Below are positions 47,241 through 60,639 of a DNA stretch of 64,000 bases, one piece after another; position 1 is the stretch's first letter, and every line of letters begins with the position of its first letter. Origin of the DNA: Polytrichum commune. Lineage: Eukaryota > Streptophyta > Polytrichopsida > Polytrichales > Polytrichaceae. A program made the position numbers and the translations under genes. The stretch lies in NCBI GenBank assembly GCA_950295325.1, contig OX485807.1:51202796-51266795 (forward strand). Direction: 5' to 3'. The notes below the pieces were generated by a model. That model was not told where the DNA came from and searched no databases. It saw only the letters and a program-made list of their open reading frames with translations.

Positions 47241-49734
47241 AGATTTTGAAGCTGAAGATATTGAATTCAGAATGAGACCACGAGGTGGCTGGAAACGTGT
47301 TATGATTCAACTTGTTGATGACCTTTTTACCAAACGATCTGCCTTCAAAGTGTTGTCTGAGTTGTCAGGAAGGAAGTGTCAGTCTTGTTAAATCTGGTAG
47401 TAGTGTGTATATATTGTCCCTTTACAAGGGAAATCATTCAATAGGAATACAAACTTGTAGGGAGAACTTTACTCGGAGCTGAATCAGGGCTCTTTTGGTC
47501 ATTAAAGAATCATGAACACAAACTTCAACACACATCCTCAAAGGGTTATTTAGGGGAAAAATCGACACATCAAAGTTTTCTTGGGACAAGTATTAGCTAA
47601 ATTATGGGACTGGAGTATACTATGTGCCATCTGAGAGATTCTCTTATCCCAGGCAATTGGACATCAACACTAGGTTGTCCTCCCAACTGCATTATTATGT
47701 AAAGTGAAATGGACTTGGTCGACAATTTATCCTACACTTGTGATGATGTGTGTTGTTTGTAAAACATTTCAGTTCATTATGCTTTCTCGACTGTCCCTGC
47801 ATGAAACCTACCTGTTTGTGAATAAACCAGGTAATCTACCTGCATACACAAGTCCAAAATATTTGGAGAGGGGGAATTATTGCATACAAGCGTACATCTC
47901 ATCCATCCAACATCAAAACTTGACCCCCTATAGGTTTGTTGTTGATTCATCTCATATCACTTGAACTAGACTAGTTTGGGAAAGAAACTTAGATAATAAG
48001 GAGAAATTAATATTGGTATGAATAGCATGAATGTTGTGAATAGTTTTGTTGTGAGTATATTATTTATAGTAAATAGTGCTGGTACTTTCAGTGAATAGTG
48101 CCGGGATGAACAATTCTTCCTAGATCTTATGGTGGCACTAATTTCATAGCATGAAGAAATTTAGTATCACCTTCATTAATTTCGGACACTCTCTATTATC
48201 CCACCCTCACTAAATAAGATAAATAGTGTAGTCAAGTGTTTGAGTTTTATAGCAAGCCTATGTTTATTTTACAAATAAAAATTGCAGAAACACCCTACCA
48301 CGGTAATTAATCTTCTTTTTACATGCTGGAAGGTTTCAGATTTCGGGTTTGGTGTGCATGAGATTCAAATGGAGTTATCTTTGTGATCCTCAAATACGTA
48401 ACGTGTATTGTGTTCTTGATTTGATCATTTCATCTTGCTCGAAGTCTTGGTAGATTCTCTTTTCTTTGTTGATGCTATCGATTACCTCCTTCGTGTAGTT
48501 CCAATGACCATCATCATTTTGCTATATCTGATTGTGTTTTTAATGCACACTAGGGCCACCTCAAACTGTAAGTGGGATACCCCAAAGGAGTTACATTAAC
48601 TTACACTAATCATAAGTTAGCTCGAAATGGAACCTTGTTGTGAACAATCTACGTCCCGTTTTTTGGATGAGGAAATGTGAAGATCACAAAGCCAACATGT
48701 AATTATACCTCAAAGATATCAATTTAAGTTTTTTTTTGGTTATTTTTCCCCCCCGTTACTGAGCAGATCATGATTGAGTTTGGTCTTAGCTTCACACCCG
48801 CATACGAATGAACCGCCTCTCCTACGAGAGCCTCCTCCTCCCACTAACAGAGGGGCCTTGGCCCCGAGTGGCTCGTTCCCACATCATCATCTCACTGGCA
48901 CATGTTGGTCAAACCAGATATTTTGGTAGTCTACAATTGGGATGCAGTTTTGCCGTTACATGAAGAAAATGTTATCTAAAGATCAAGTTGAAGAAAGATG
49001 GAGGGTGAGTCCCAACCATTCAAAATGTCAAGCTGCGGAGCTCAATCGGAGAAAACCAAACCTCGCTCCTTGGTTCTTCCCATAAACCCCTTCGAGAAGG
49101 TTATTCATGGAGACATTGGGCACTGATCTCACAGCCCAAGAAGATTCTGGTTACTCGCCAGTGAATTAGTTTGATGAGTATTGTGGAAGGAGGCGTCACT
49201 ACGGATCCGACGGTAATGAAGAGAACAGAGGAGATCATGGTTTTCAGAAAAGTTGGGTCCAATGTTAAGATCATGGGCACCTATGGGAAGTGGCCACAAA
49301 AATTTGATGATTAGGTTCAAACTCTACAGGTTAGAATCATGTGAATCTTGAAATGCATTCTCTTTGATTCTGTCCCAGAAAGGTAGATAGTGCAATTTAC
49401 AATCCCCAGAGGTGTCAACATGGTGGTGTTATTTACATTTTTGGCGAGCTGAGCATAGTCTTGTCCAGCCCCAGCAACAGACTGGAAAGGCAGATCCAAT
49501 GTACAACAAGAAGCTGAACAATGCATCCTCATCTTGTTGTGGATTATGACGATCAAGGATGCAATTCTCCTTTGTTGTAGAAATTTCTTGAGAATCTTGT
49601 GAACCCGCACGTGAAATGCCCATGATGTCATGGTGTGGCTAATAATGGACCGAATCACGAGTTGGTGTGGATGTTGAAGATGTCAACCTGCAACAGGAGA
49701 CCATAAGACTTTGATCATTAGATTCCTCTGCGTG
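47241..49734. other. No gene recognised; includes a dispersed repeat
   Basis: Only unassigned short frames. 49425-49700 is a diverged relative of 44393-44660. That pair flanks the kinesin fragment in the same orientation. Confidence 0.45.
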
Positions 49735-49885
49735 AGAAATGCGAATTTTTGCAATGCACACGTTCCAATCGTTTCCAGTAAATGATCTTGTTACTCGCAG
49801 TTACTCATCTTGTCAATGTGTGCTAACTTATCATCTAATCTTTGATCTTTTTCCAGCAATTAGCGTGGGCCATACTAATTGTACT
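49735..49885 (+). repeat. Third, diverged copy of part of the segmental repeat
   Basis: Matches 1926-2072 and 52626-52772 through TTCCTCTGCGTGAG, TTTTTGCAATGCAC, CTCGCAGTTACT and CATCTTGTCAATGTGTG words, with clearly more differences than those two show to each other. It lies about 800 bases before the right copy starts. Confidence 0.8.
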
Positions 49886-50698
49886 TGAACAATCACCAAC
49901 AGAAATGACCAGGAATACTGACCTTCAAAAGACCCCCACACACAATGCCAAGGGTACTCCATGTGACTTGCAAGTTCTCTGAAACGCTCTTCTAAAATTC
50001 CTCTGTTCTAAACAGATGGAGCGGACTCTCCCAAGTACTCTACTCTCTTATCGATAATATTCTGCAAAATCAACTGTTTCCATTTTTTATTGTTAATAGT
50101 TTGTTAAAGCCAGATGACATCACAATTGACAACAAAATTTCAGGCAATTTACAACATCAAACCTCTTGGCTTTGGACAGGCATAACTTAGTACAAGCTAC
50201 AATTTTGATGATGCTGATCACTCCTAAGCAAGGCTTGGCAAGGTGTAATCCCTGGCAAGCACCACAGGCCTGCGAATTAGTCTTCATCAATGATGAAACC
50301 CTAAAATTTGCAGAGCATGGGTGGTCATGAAGAAGAAAGGAAACAAGAGAGTGGAGCTTGCTATTCCTGATTATTTATTACAATTTAACCCTCCATATTA
50401 CAACGACTGATTATAAGATGCACTTCCTGTCGACCGAACTTTCTAGTTAATTCACATCCATACTACAACTAATATAGCTTTTTTTAAGGCCCAATTTGTC
50501 ATATAATAGAGGTAATTATTGTGCATAAATGGTAGGACGTACATGTATTTCAAGGTTCCTATGTGATTAGTTCTTTGGGACATGCAAGGGAACCTTGGGG
50601 AATGTCGTAAGTATGGAGGAACCATGGGGAACGTTGGAGGAACGTTGTGAGCATATTTCTTCATTACAAATGTTCTTTTGTACTTATGTACACCCTAA
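49886..50698. other. No gene recognised, directly before the right repeat copy
   Basis: Whether this is inside the duplicated unit cannot be decided, because the left copy is cut by the window edge. Near 50590-50650 there are short imperfect repeats of GGAACCxTGGGGAA. Confidence 0.4.
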
Positions 50699-51333
50699 CC
50701 TCTGTAATATCACCCCCCTTGATGTCACTCTCTTTCTTATATCCCAAACCCCTAGGGAATGGATGTTCTCAGTGTAAATCTCCCTCCTGTGGTCACATTT
50801 CCCTCCTATATATCATGGGTTTTGACATTAAAATAATTCACCAAAGAATTCCAACCTCATGCTCACACGCATTACACTGTCATAATTGCAATGTTGACTT
50901 TGTGTTACTCCATAATATCACACGATACACTAATTCTCTATAATACCTTGTGTCCATGTTAACACTACATACCTCTTTAATATCACATGTCGCCATAGGC
51001 GTTATATTAGGGAGGTTAGAGTGTATCTTCATTATGTATACACAATGACATTTTACATTGAAACAAGGCAATTTCTTGAAAAACCTCAATAGCAGGACAT
51101 TTGACGCCCAAATGTCTTATTACCAAGAATACGACATTCAGATGATACAACACTTTCTCGGGCTACCAAACATGTCTTAAAGAAGAGGGAGAACACTAAC
51201 TCTGAAAGTGGAAGTCATAGATGGCCTATTCTACACTACTATGTGCAATTAGGTTGACCTCACCGTTTGTGAAAATAGGTTGACTCTTTACCCAAAAAAA
51301 TTACCTTGGCTCAAAACCACATCACAAGAACAG

Positions 51334-51554
51334 TGATCGGGGAGATTTTTGCGCATAATCGGTTGAGATCCTAGTATTTGCAAGTCCAAGCGGTTACATG
51401 TTGACATCCTTTGGTTTTTCTATATTAATTTGAGGTATATATCCATAAATTCCTCTAAAGTCATCGGTAATCCTCCTGAAGTCTTGAACTTCAACCGGTT
51501 ATACCTCAAACTCACCCGCTTCATCTGCAACCAACTGCCGGTTCTCCCCGATCA
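51334..51554. mobile_element. Short inverted-repeat element, copy 2
   Basis: The counterpart of 637-857 in the duplicated block, with the same TGATCGGGGAGA ends and length (221 bp). Confidence 0.6.
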
Positions 51555-51906
51555 TAGCAAAAGAACTTATAACTTCGTTTATTCATACGCATAGCGACCA
51601 CAGCAGAAACCATCTCTTGTGTACTGTTATTGTGGTAACAAATATCCAAAATAGTGCGGGCTGTGGATAAATTAGCTTGGGTCGACTGTATTGCACATAT
51701 CAGTGTAGTTCCTTTCACATACTTATGCACATTTCAGACTTGGATAATTTTAGAATCCTTGAATAAGTCACACGTCACGAGAGATACACTGACATTATTC
51801 TGCTTTCACATGATTCATCAAGACTCCAGATTCCTTTGAGCAAATCAACAAACTGAAAATTGCAAGTAATCATGCCACCATTTAATCGAGAGGGTTTGTG
51901 TGGGCC

Positions 51907-52035
51907 ATGAACAAAGAGTTCAAGTTGTTTACATTGATCATCATAGTCATCATCACAGCAAGTCTAAGCGTTCAATCTGCCGCACTCTCAAAGGCATCAT
52001 CTCTCAAAATTCGAAGCAAACTTCGCGCCAGCTGA
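51907..52035 (+). CDS. Possible 42-residue secreted peptide, second copy
   Basis: The duplicate of 1210-1338, with the same length and stop. The only replacement is Val for Phe in SLSVQSAALS. The hydrophobic N-terminal stretch is unchanged. Reality as a gene is as uncertain as for the first copy. Confidence 0.25.
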   Translation: MNKEFKLFTLIIIVIITASLSVQSAALSKASSLKIRSKLRAS

Positions 52036-53756
52036 GGTTAAGGTTTGTCAGCAATCGAGAAACTACAAACAGACTCCTTTTTTCCTGTCTCGTCTCAGGA
52101 AATTATTATTCTCCAGGCACTCATTGGTTTCTAAATTTTCTAAGACTGAAAACTAGGTAGGCCAGTGGCAGAGGATGGTATAATACTAGGGAGGAAGAGA
52201 GAAGAAAAAAAGCGTGCTTTTATTGGAGGTCGGTGGTTGTGCCTGCCTGTTGCTAAATTGCTAATGAATGTGTTGTGGGGCTAGTATAATGATCTCAGGG
52301 TTTGATCTTCAACTTTAATGTCCCGAACTGAAAAACAAACCCATCCCAGAAAGAATCGGAATAGGTATACCTAAAGTGGTAGTGTACAAGGATTTACTGA
52401 CAGACTCGGTATAATTCTTCGATCATGGAACTAACTTAGCTACTTACAGATCTTTGTTTTTGCAACACCGAGGAAACTCTCGGTGCAAAATGCAACATTG
52501 TCCTTCAAACATGTGGACCTCCTGCTCTCAGGGCCTTTTATGTGTGGAAGCAATGGTAATCTCTCCGGTCCCTGTAATTTGAATACCTGTAAGTCACAAC
52601 ACAGATTGATCATTCCATTCCTCTGCGTGAGGAAATGCGAATTTTTGCAATGCACGTGTTCCAATCGTTTCCACTAAATGATCTTGAAACTCGCAGTTAC
52701 TTATCTTGTCAATGTGTGCAAAAGTTATCATCTAATCATTGATTTTTCCCAGCAATGAACGTGGGCCACACTAATTCCTACATATAGAGTGTGGAAAGAA
52801 AAGAAAAGGTATGGTGGACGACCTGTAATGAGAAAATGAAAATCACGAACAAAAACTTATGCAAATAAATATGCACAACCTACATTAGGATGGCTGCAAG
52901 TGATGCCAAAATTGTGGCATGTTCGCTTGATATGTTCAAATACATCTAATGCGGACAAGTGGCCTATGAGAGTAACTCTTATGGTCACTAGCAAATGATT
53001 CTCTCAAACATGATCGGCTTCCAAAGATTTTTGGGCCGAAGTCGCATGCTGATCTCGTTCTCATGTCCATGTAAACCTACTATAAATTTTCACTGTCCAC
53101 TAATTGTTGGGAGAGAGACAACCTTCTAATTTCTTTGACTCTCAATTCTTCAAGGTCGAAAGTGATTTAGAGGGTTACCTCTCTGCCAGTAATAATTGGT
53201 GGGCAGTGAGAATATGAACCTTATTGGACGGGGATGAGCATGCAGCCGTGCACCCAAGAGACCTACAATTGACTATTTTGCAATGCCATAGGTGTTTCTC
53301 CAATGCTTCCCGTAAAAATCCATATGAAAGATTGAAATGTAATACTCAAAGAGTTTGAGTCATCTATGAATCTCACTACAAGAATTCAAAAGGATATTCA
53401 CCTTAATTTCTAGATTCCTATATGAAATAATCCCAAAGTATGTTTTCCATTTTTTTAATATGTCTTTCTTAAATGCAATTATTGAATTATTGCACCAAGG
53501 TTACATGTTTAAGGTTGCAGTTCCTATGGAACATGTATGTGGACCCTTTTTTTGTTTTAACTTGTGTAATAAAAATGTACAATATTTTCTTCAAAATTCA
53601 TGAATATATTATGGATTTTATAATCGATGTTTGTAGACAATCTTGAGGACATGTTTGAAAGCTTAGGGCTTTCTAAACACCCACACTAACAACATACAAC
53701 AATAAAGTCCTAAATCACCTTCATAAATATGTTTTTGCATATGCTCTTCTTGTTAA

Positions 53757-54166
53757 CCCGGGGGGTGCACTTCATTGTCAAGTTGAACACCACGTGCGAT
53801 AAAACAAAATCTACTTTTTACATAAAGCATCACCAAAATGGTTCAAAATTTTATGGATTTTTTTTCATGAGTAGATATACATGGTATCTATTACATAGTA
53901 AAACTTTGTAACCAAATTTGATGATTTGTTTTTTTCATAAAACATACCGTTTCTAACTAGAATGACGCAACATTGAACTAAACAAATCACTACAAAAAAT
54001 GAAGATGACTAAAAATTTCAAAAAAATATACAAAAGGTATTATCAATGGTTATGTGTATGTAGAAAAAATATCATAATTTTAAAAATGATCTATGGCATG
54101 TAATATAGCGTAGCAAACTTTTATCGCACGTGGCTATGAAATGTAAGGGGGTGTGATCGCCCCATG
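53757..54166. mobile_element. 410-bp MITE, present only in the right copy
   Basis: Flanked by CTTGTTAA at 53749-53756 and 54167-54174. The left copy has one CTTGTTAA at 3049-3056 and nothing between, so the insertion is certain. The ends are loosely inverted (CCCGGGGGG at the left, CGCCCCATG at the right), with a perfect 15-bp inverted repeat further in (CCACGTGCGATAAAA). The 8-bp duplication suggests a hAT-type non-autonomous element. A 60-residue frame inside (53729-53911) is not credible as a gene. Confidence 0.85.
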
Positions 54167-54174
54167 CTTGTTAA

Positions 54175-55226
54175 ACGTCTATTATATGATGCAACACATG
54201 ATTCCGAATACTCATCATTTTCCTTTTTTCAATACTTTTCTACATCTATTCTATACCATGATGATGTTAGCATTATGGCGTATGTGGTGGATAGGGCGTT
54301 CGCTTAATGAATAGGATTTTGGACATGCATAGGGTTCATCCACCTACAACATGCTCAAACCACGGAAGTACTTAAAGGGACTCCAAAACTCCCAAAAAAA
54401 TGGACACTCTAAGTTGCATTTACCCATCACATGTACCAAATATATATTCTATTAGGTTATAATCTTTCTAAATGATCTTTAAAATACCCTATTATCAAAA
54501 TATCCGCCCCATGACTTTTTGACCATTGAATGTTGGAAATATCTTGAATAGGTAAGTTCTTAAAGTTCATTCAAGTTTGGCATTTCACGAGCGGGAAGTT
54601 CCTGAAATGCCTAACTTCCTCACTAGGCCTAAGCCTAATTTGGTGCCCACACCAGTATCTCGATAAATGTGGCAAGTTTGAAAATTACATCAAATTAATC
54701 AAACTGATTAAGAGTAATTAAACAAATAAAATATTACTGGAACTAATTATGATGTAATTGAAATTTTCGGCTTGATGGGCTTAATTACACTTTTTTAGTT
54801 ATCATTATGCTTAATCAGGTGTAATGCACTCACTTGCACTTAGCCAGGTAATCTGGGATTAATTAGTTTGAATGAGTATGATTACTTGTAGAAATTTAGG
54901 CCCTGCACTTAATTGCGCTTGATTATGCTTAATTATTTGAATGGGTTTGATTACGTTGAATGTGTATGAATACTTGTGAAAGGAGACGACATTAATTGAA
55001 ATAATTGAAAAAGAATTAACTCAAATCAATACATTATCTCAAGTTTGATTTTAAATTGACAAAGGCACTTTGAAATGGTAAAGCACATAATATTATAACC
55101 TTCATGCTAATGAGGATTTTTTTAATATTCCTAATTATGAAGTTGAATACATGTTTCATTGACAATTTCATTTAAGAAGTGAAATCCTAGTCAATTTCTT
55201 ATTTACTAAGTGGAAGTGTGTGTGTG

Positions 55227-55272
<46 letters not shown>

Positions 55273-56464
55273 TTTGGACCTTGGAGGTGAGGTGCACTTA
55301 ATATGGGTCTTGTGGACAAATGGCCTTCAAGACTACAAGTGCAACTTTTTTGAAAGTCGGGTGGGGCAGGTAGCGTTTTTGTAGTCAACTTCTAAAATTT
55401 TCTAAAATTTTCATCAAGAGAATAGCCCAAGGTTCTCTCTCCTAGTGAAATATCCTCTCATCTAGAAACTATAACAAACTCCACTACCAAAGGCTTCAAG
55501 CATGCAGGGTTCAATTTCCCAAATGGCACAATTTGCCTACTCTCACATCAAAATTGGAGGAAGTCACCATATTTTATTTATTTTGCGTCGGTGTCAAAAA
55601 TCGCCAAACCATATTTCTAAAGGACTCAAGATATTTTTCAAACTCTTAAATTTATGTTGCATGCTAACGCATGCACATACCTTAACATAGACATTGTGGT
55701 TATGATATTTTTCTTTCTACAATAACCATACACTAATGCGTGCAGGTTAAGTGCAAGCATGTGAAGCTATAATTGAGGTTAACCTTTAGTAAGCATCCGA
55801 GAGGGTGAAACTGAGCCTCTTCATGCATAAAAACATGTATTTGAGTCACATGTCTTCATTTCGAGTTGATTATGGCAAAAGTCAGTAGGAATCCATGTAC
55901 ACTTCACATCCATCTTCGTGCATTCACATACTCCGTTGGCCCTCAAGGGCAGTGTGAAGCGAACTTGGACCGGCTCTGCCTTTTCCACCAATGAGAGTGC
56001 TGGAAGTCCAATGGTCACGGGCTCTCTATCTCCTGTGTAAAGTGACCCTATTTTTCTGTTGTTGAGGACTACATAGGTATGCAATGGACTTTACGGCGAG
56101 GTGCTCCAAAACATCACCCTCATAAGAGTCTCTTTTTCAAGAGCCAACTCGGCTTCAAACCAAGCACATGTTGCTTCTTCAGCCAATCAATACATATATT
56201 TTGCTGCGCTCATTCTTGCTTTAAAGCACCATCCGAATCTTCAGATGATTTTCAAGTTTTTATTTAAAACAAGGGACCAAAAGAACGATTTAACCATTAT
56301 TAAACATAAGACTCTAAAAAGAATTAGAATCCGAGCCTACGGCCGGACTTGAACCAGAGACCTTTCCCATTTATTATGAATATGTAATTTTTCTATTGTG
56401 ATTCCCGAATTTAAGACCGACTTAGTACGAACATAGAAGCAAAGTTGAGTCAGGTTGGCCACCC
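54175..56464. other. Right-copy repeat DNA
   Basis: Pairs with 3057-4759 and then, over two deletion joints (about 55887 and 55948), with 6758-6825 and 7310-7825. It contains the expanded microsatellite at 55215-55270. No gene recognised. Confidence 0.6.
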
Positions 56465-56602
56465 CATGTCACTGGGGCGCTCCATGGCCTTAGGCGCAGA
56501 TTCAATCTGGGCCATGGAGGCGCCCCGGGCCCATCGACGGCCCAGATTGGGCCGGGCAGGTACCCCGGGTTGCCTCCAGGGCAACGGGGTAAAGGGGGGG
56601 CG
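56465..56602 (+). repeat. GC-rich dispersed repeat, copy 2
   Basis: The counterpart of 7826-7960. It keeps the GGGCCATGGAGGCGCCCCGG core and is closer than that copy to the reversed one at 36988-37098. Confidence 0.7.
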
Positions 56603-57190
56603 GAGGGCCCACGGAACAGGCCCCATGCGAGGGGCCACTTCACACACAAGGTTGAGCCCTGTTCGCACTTGGACCATTGTTCCCCTCGTTAGTATGACAC
56701 ATTTGGAAAACATCAAAAAAGTCGTATTATTAAGGTGTCATCTTTTCATTAATATGTTAAATGGCATAAAATTGTCGTATTATCGGGGTCTTGTCTTCTC
56801 ATTAATATGATAGATGTTGTAAACTTATCATATTATTAAGGAAATACAAAAACATAAGTAAGATGAGAGTTAGTACATATACAACGAATTTTTTAGTAAG
56901 TTTTTGCTATGACTCAAAATAACAAACCCAGGGAACTAAGTCTCCAGGAAGACTGAGATAGTGTCTATAAGGGTTAATGTCACATTGGATTAAGGATTAC
57001 AATAACAACTTATGATCATTCTTTCTTTCTTCCTTCTTTATTCAACACAATATTCATTAAAATGAGAGTTTTCCAGTGAATTGAGAGTACATAAAGCAAA
57101 TTATTTATCCAAGAATGAAATGAAAACCACTGGAAAGTTGTAGAGTACAAGTAAAAAAATAACATTTGATTTTCCGTTGTAAATTCCGCC

Positions 57191-57676
57191 GTAGTTTCCA
57201 TTAAAATGAGAGTATGTTAAGCTGGGAAATTGACTCATTTAGGTCGACTCAACCTAAATTGACTAACATAATTGTCCTCATTTAGGTCGACTCAACCTAA
57301 ATTGACAAAATATTGTCCTCATTTAGGTCGACTCAACCTAAATTGACAAAATATTGTCCTCATTTAGGTCGACTCAACCTAAATTGATAACATAATGTCC
57401 TCATTTAGGTCGGCTCAACCTAAATTGACAAAATATTGTCCTCATTTAGGTCGACTCAACCTAAATTGACAACATAATGTCCTCATTTAGGTCGGCTCAA
57501 CCTAAATTGACAAAATATTGTCCTCATTTAGGTCGACTCAACCTAAATTGACAACATAATGTCCTCATTTAGGTCGGCTCAACCTAAATTGACAAAATAT
57601 TGTCCTCATTTAGGTCGACTCAACCTAAATGAGTCGATTTCCCAGCTTAACATACTCTCATTTTAATGGAAACTAC
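57191..57676. mobile_element. Foldback element with internal tandem repeats
   Basis: Arms of about 55 bp (57191-57246 and about 57622-57676) are inverted copies with one or two differences, beginning GTAGTTTCCATTAAAATGAG. The space between is filled by about ten tandem 41-bp units. No target duplication was found. Confidence 0.8.
57236..57632. repeat. 41-bp tandem array of palindromic units
   Basis: About ten units of TCCTCATTTAGGTCGACTCA plus AACCTAAATTGACAAAATATTG. Each contains the imperfect palindrome TTTAGGT-CGACTCA-ACCTAAA. Units with CGACTC and CGGCTC partly alternate, and the spacer varies (ACATAATG or AAATATTG). Confidence 0.92.
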
Positions 57677-57690
57677 ACGTCTGAAGTACA

Positions 57691-57779
57691 ATTCAATATT
57701 TATCAACCTAACATGACTTTTAGGTTGATAAATGGCCAATATTATTTTGAGAGGATCCCACTCTCTCAAAATATTGAAT
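57691..57779. other. Cloverleaf-like nest of hairpins
   Basis: An outer stem (57691-57699 with 57771-57779) encloses two hairpins. One has a 14-bp stem (57698-57711 with 57720-57733), the other a 10-bp stem (57744-57753 with 57763-57772). It sits directly beside the foldback element. It lacks tRNA box motifs. Confidence 0.6.
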
Positions 57780-60214
57780 ATCATGTTATTCCACTTATTC
57801 TTCACTCTTATGGTTCCCTTGTGCTTCTCAGTCGTGAGTGATTCCGTCCTATCTTTGGGAATTTTCTATCACTCTAAGGCCTTGACTTAATTTAGTCGTG
57901 AAGTTTAAAAGTTTGGCGATAATCTTTGTATCCTCCCTGCCGGGCGCCATATTCTTGTAAATGCCATCTCTCTCTCTTGCAAGTAATTATTATTGTCTCA
58001 TGTGTGGGTTGATTAATTAATTCTCCATTGATGTGTGTATTGCTTCTCAAAGAAAGACATGCTATAATTAAGTTAACTCACACTTTAGCCAAAACGAGTT
58101 CAGAACTATAGCCACCATTTTCATACGAGAATATAGTATGACGTCTCAAGCCTGTATTCACCACTTTATAATATGTAGATTTGTTTACGCAAGCACATTA
58201 TCTCGTACAATTTCATAGGCAATAAACAAATTTATATAGCCATACGACAAGGTGCTCTTACCTTGCTTGGCAATTAATCTCACTCCTTTCTCTCCATTAT
58301 TTATATACTGCTCAAATTCATATATTGCTCTAAAAGAATTGTACTTCCGAGCTCTCGTAATAATCAAATATCCCTCTCTCTTGGCGATATTCTCCTCTCT
58401 CTCTCCACACGACTATTCTCCCTAACTCATCCTATCAGTTACTTAGAATATAGCATGTTTTTCACTCAGCTTTCTGTTACAATCTTTGCTCATTATCTAC
58501 CATCTCCATCTCGGTGGTATCTCTGCAAAGTTAAGTTCCGATTCGATTGCGGTTCCTTGAGTTAATACACAACCTCTCATCTCTAATTATCAAGACATGC
58601 AACTTATTGAAATTTCGCCCAACCCTGGCTATAGCTAAAGTTGTGCATAATAATCAATTTCAGTTTCTCCCACACGTTGGCTATACACTCATGGTATCCT
58701 CAACTTCTCAATCTCTATGGATCATTCATCTGCTTTGTGCAACAAATCCACTCACCAACACTCTGTTATTCCTTATGATTATCGCCTAACAGCTCACTTA
58801 ATAATCGTTATATTCTTAGGTACACTCATATTTATTACTGAGACCAAACTTCATATGTCTTCTCTTCCACCCGAGATCATCACATTCCATTTACCAAAAC
58901 TCACAATCTGCTTACTCGTTAATCAATGTTTTTTAACAAAGCTACCAGGCTATATCCTGGTTAGCAAATTGTCTTTCCCTAAAAGGCATCGCCTATAGCC
59001 TATGCTCCTATCACGGGACTTCATAGCTACGCTCTACCCGAAGTTCTTGCGCTTAGCCTATAGCCTGCGTTACTCCCTCTAGCTCTCATAGCTATAATCA
59101 GATTTTCTATTCAAAATGATATGTTTCTCTCGTGAGAGAGAGACTCCTTATAGCCAACCTCTCTCGGTAACTGCCGGCAGGCTGCCAACTACTGGTAACT
59201 GCATATAGCTTCTATTCACACTGTATTTAACTTTAAAACGTCTTTTGAATAATTTTACTAGTGGTAAACCTCATGCCTCTAGTAAGAATGAACTATAGCC
59301 AAAAAATTCGCACTACAAATTTAAGCGATATAAATAGTTAAGGCCACGTGAATTTTTTTTTCTTTTCTAATTCTCATTGTTCGGTGTCCAATTACTTTGT
59401 TTTATTGCAATGGAGAATCCATATCACACAATGGATATCATTTAATATAATGTTATAATCATCATAAGTAACATTAAATGTTATCGTTATAATCTTAGAA
59501 TAGGTTGTAGGTTGAGGTTAGAACTAGATATGAAATTGATTAGTGGAGTTTAGAGCCACAATAGTAAAAAACTAAGGTCCAACCTCCGGAGGTACGACAA
59601 CGCATATTTAATTCCCTTCCAAAAATCTAAGTACTCACATTATACACCTATCATCCGGGTTCGGCTTGGGCACCTGCAAGTGCAAGCCACCTTCACCAAA
59701 GGGCTTATGTGATATTTTTAGGCTCCCTCGGAAGGGGGTGGCCCAAAAGCACCACATCATGTGAACAACATAAGTTCCTGTATATGATAATGGACCCAAA
59801 TCACTGGCACTAGAATATCCAACTTTAAAACAAACAATGGGTCTTCAAAGGTGCATTTAATGATACAAATGTACATGTGCTATGAAGAGCTAGACCAATT
59901 TATAGGCCGGACGCTAAAGAAGCCCTATCGAGCTCTGTGCGCCTAAGAATCCGCATTCCCTGGCCCACGTGTCAGTGCCCAAACCATAACTTTCTGGACG
60001 TGCCCACGCTGTTGCCCGCACCTTGCCAGACCGGATGGAACCTTGGACGGAGTTAGCTCCAACGACGTTAGTCATCCTTCGAGCCATGGATCCTCTTCCG
60101 AGCATTGGGAACGTTCCCTATCTCCTTCCCATCGGTTTTCAACCACATTTGCTAATGTGTTATGCAAACGATATCTGCGGATGTGTTATGCATCAAAATC
60201 TCTGGAATGTGTTA

Positions 60215-60540
60215 TATGCCAGTCCCAAATCCAAAAATGTGTTATGCACTAAATCCAAATTTACAAATGTGTCATCTGTCATATTCATGTTTACGAATGT
60301 GTCATGCACTAGATCCAAATTTACAAACGTGTCATGCACCAGATCCATATTTATAAATATGTCATGCGTCATATTCATATTTACAAATATGTCATGCGTC
60401 ATATTCATATTTACAAATGTGTCATGCACAACATCCAGATTTACAAATGTGTCATGCATCATATTCAAATGTGTCATGCACTTGATCCAAATTTGTGAAT
60501 GTGTCATACATCATATTCAAAATTACAAATGTGCTATGCA
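60215..60540 (+). repeat. 30-bp minisatellite
   Basis: About eleven units of 30 bp with the core GTGTCATGCAC-AGATCCAAAT-TACAAA. The multiple-of-3 unit leaves frames open on both strands (60023-60607 plus, 60193-60507 minus) with decapeptide repeats. The high Cys, Met and His content and lack of context argue against a protein. Confidence 0.9.
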
Positions 60541-60565
60541 CTACATCCAGGTGGAGGACGTTAAG

Positions 60566-60597
60566 TACCCCCCCCACGAACTTTTGGGGGGGGGAAT
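60566..60597. repeat. C-run and G-run hairpin
   Basis: Eight to nine C are followed 12 bases later by nine G, able to pair or to form quadruplex structures. Run lengths may be inexact. Confidence 0.6.
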
Positions 60598-60639
60598 ATT
60601 CTGTTAGGGGCAGCTGCCCGTCAGTTTTTCTGCACTCGA

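Noticed and set aside
57629-57841. 70-residue plus-strand frame
   Set aside because: Spans the foldback arm and the hairpins. Its content is dictated by the inverted repeats.
60023-60607. 194-residue plus-strand frame with decapeptide repeats
   Set aside because: Produced by a 30-bp minisatellite. The minus strand is equally open, with no flanking gene signals.
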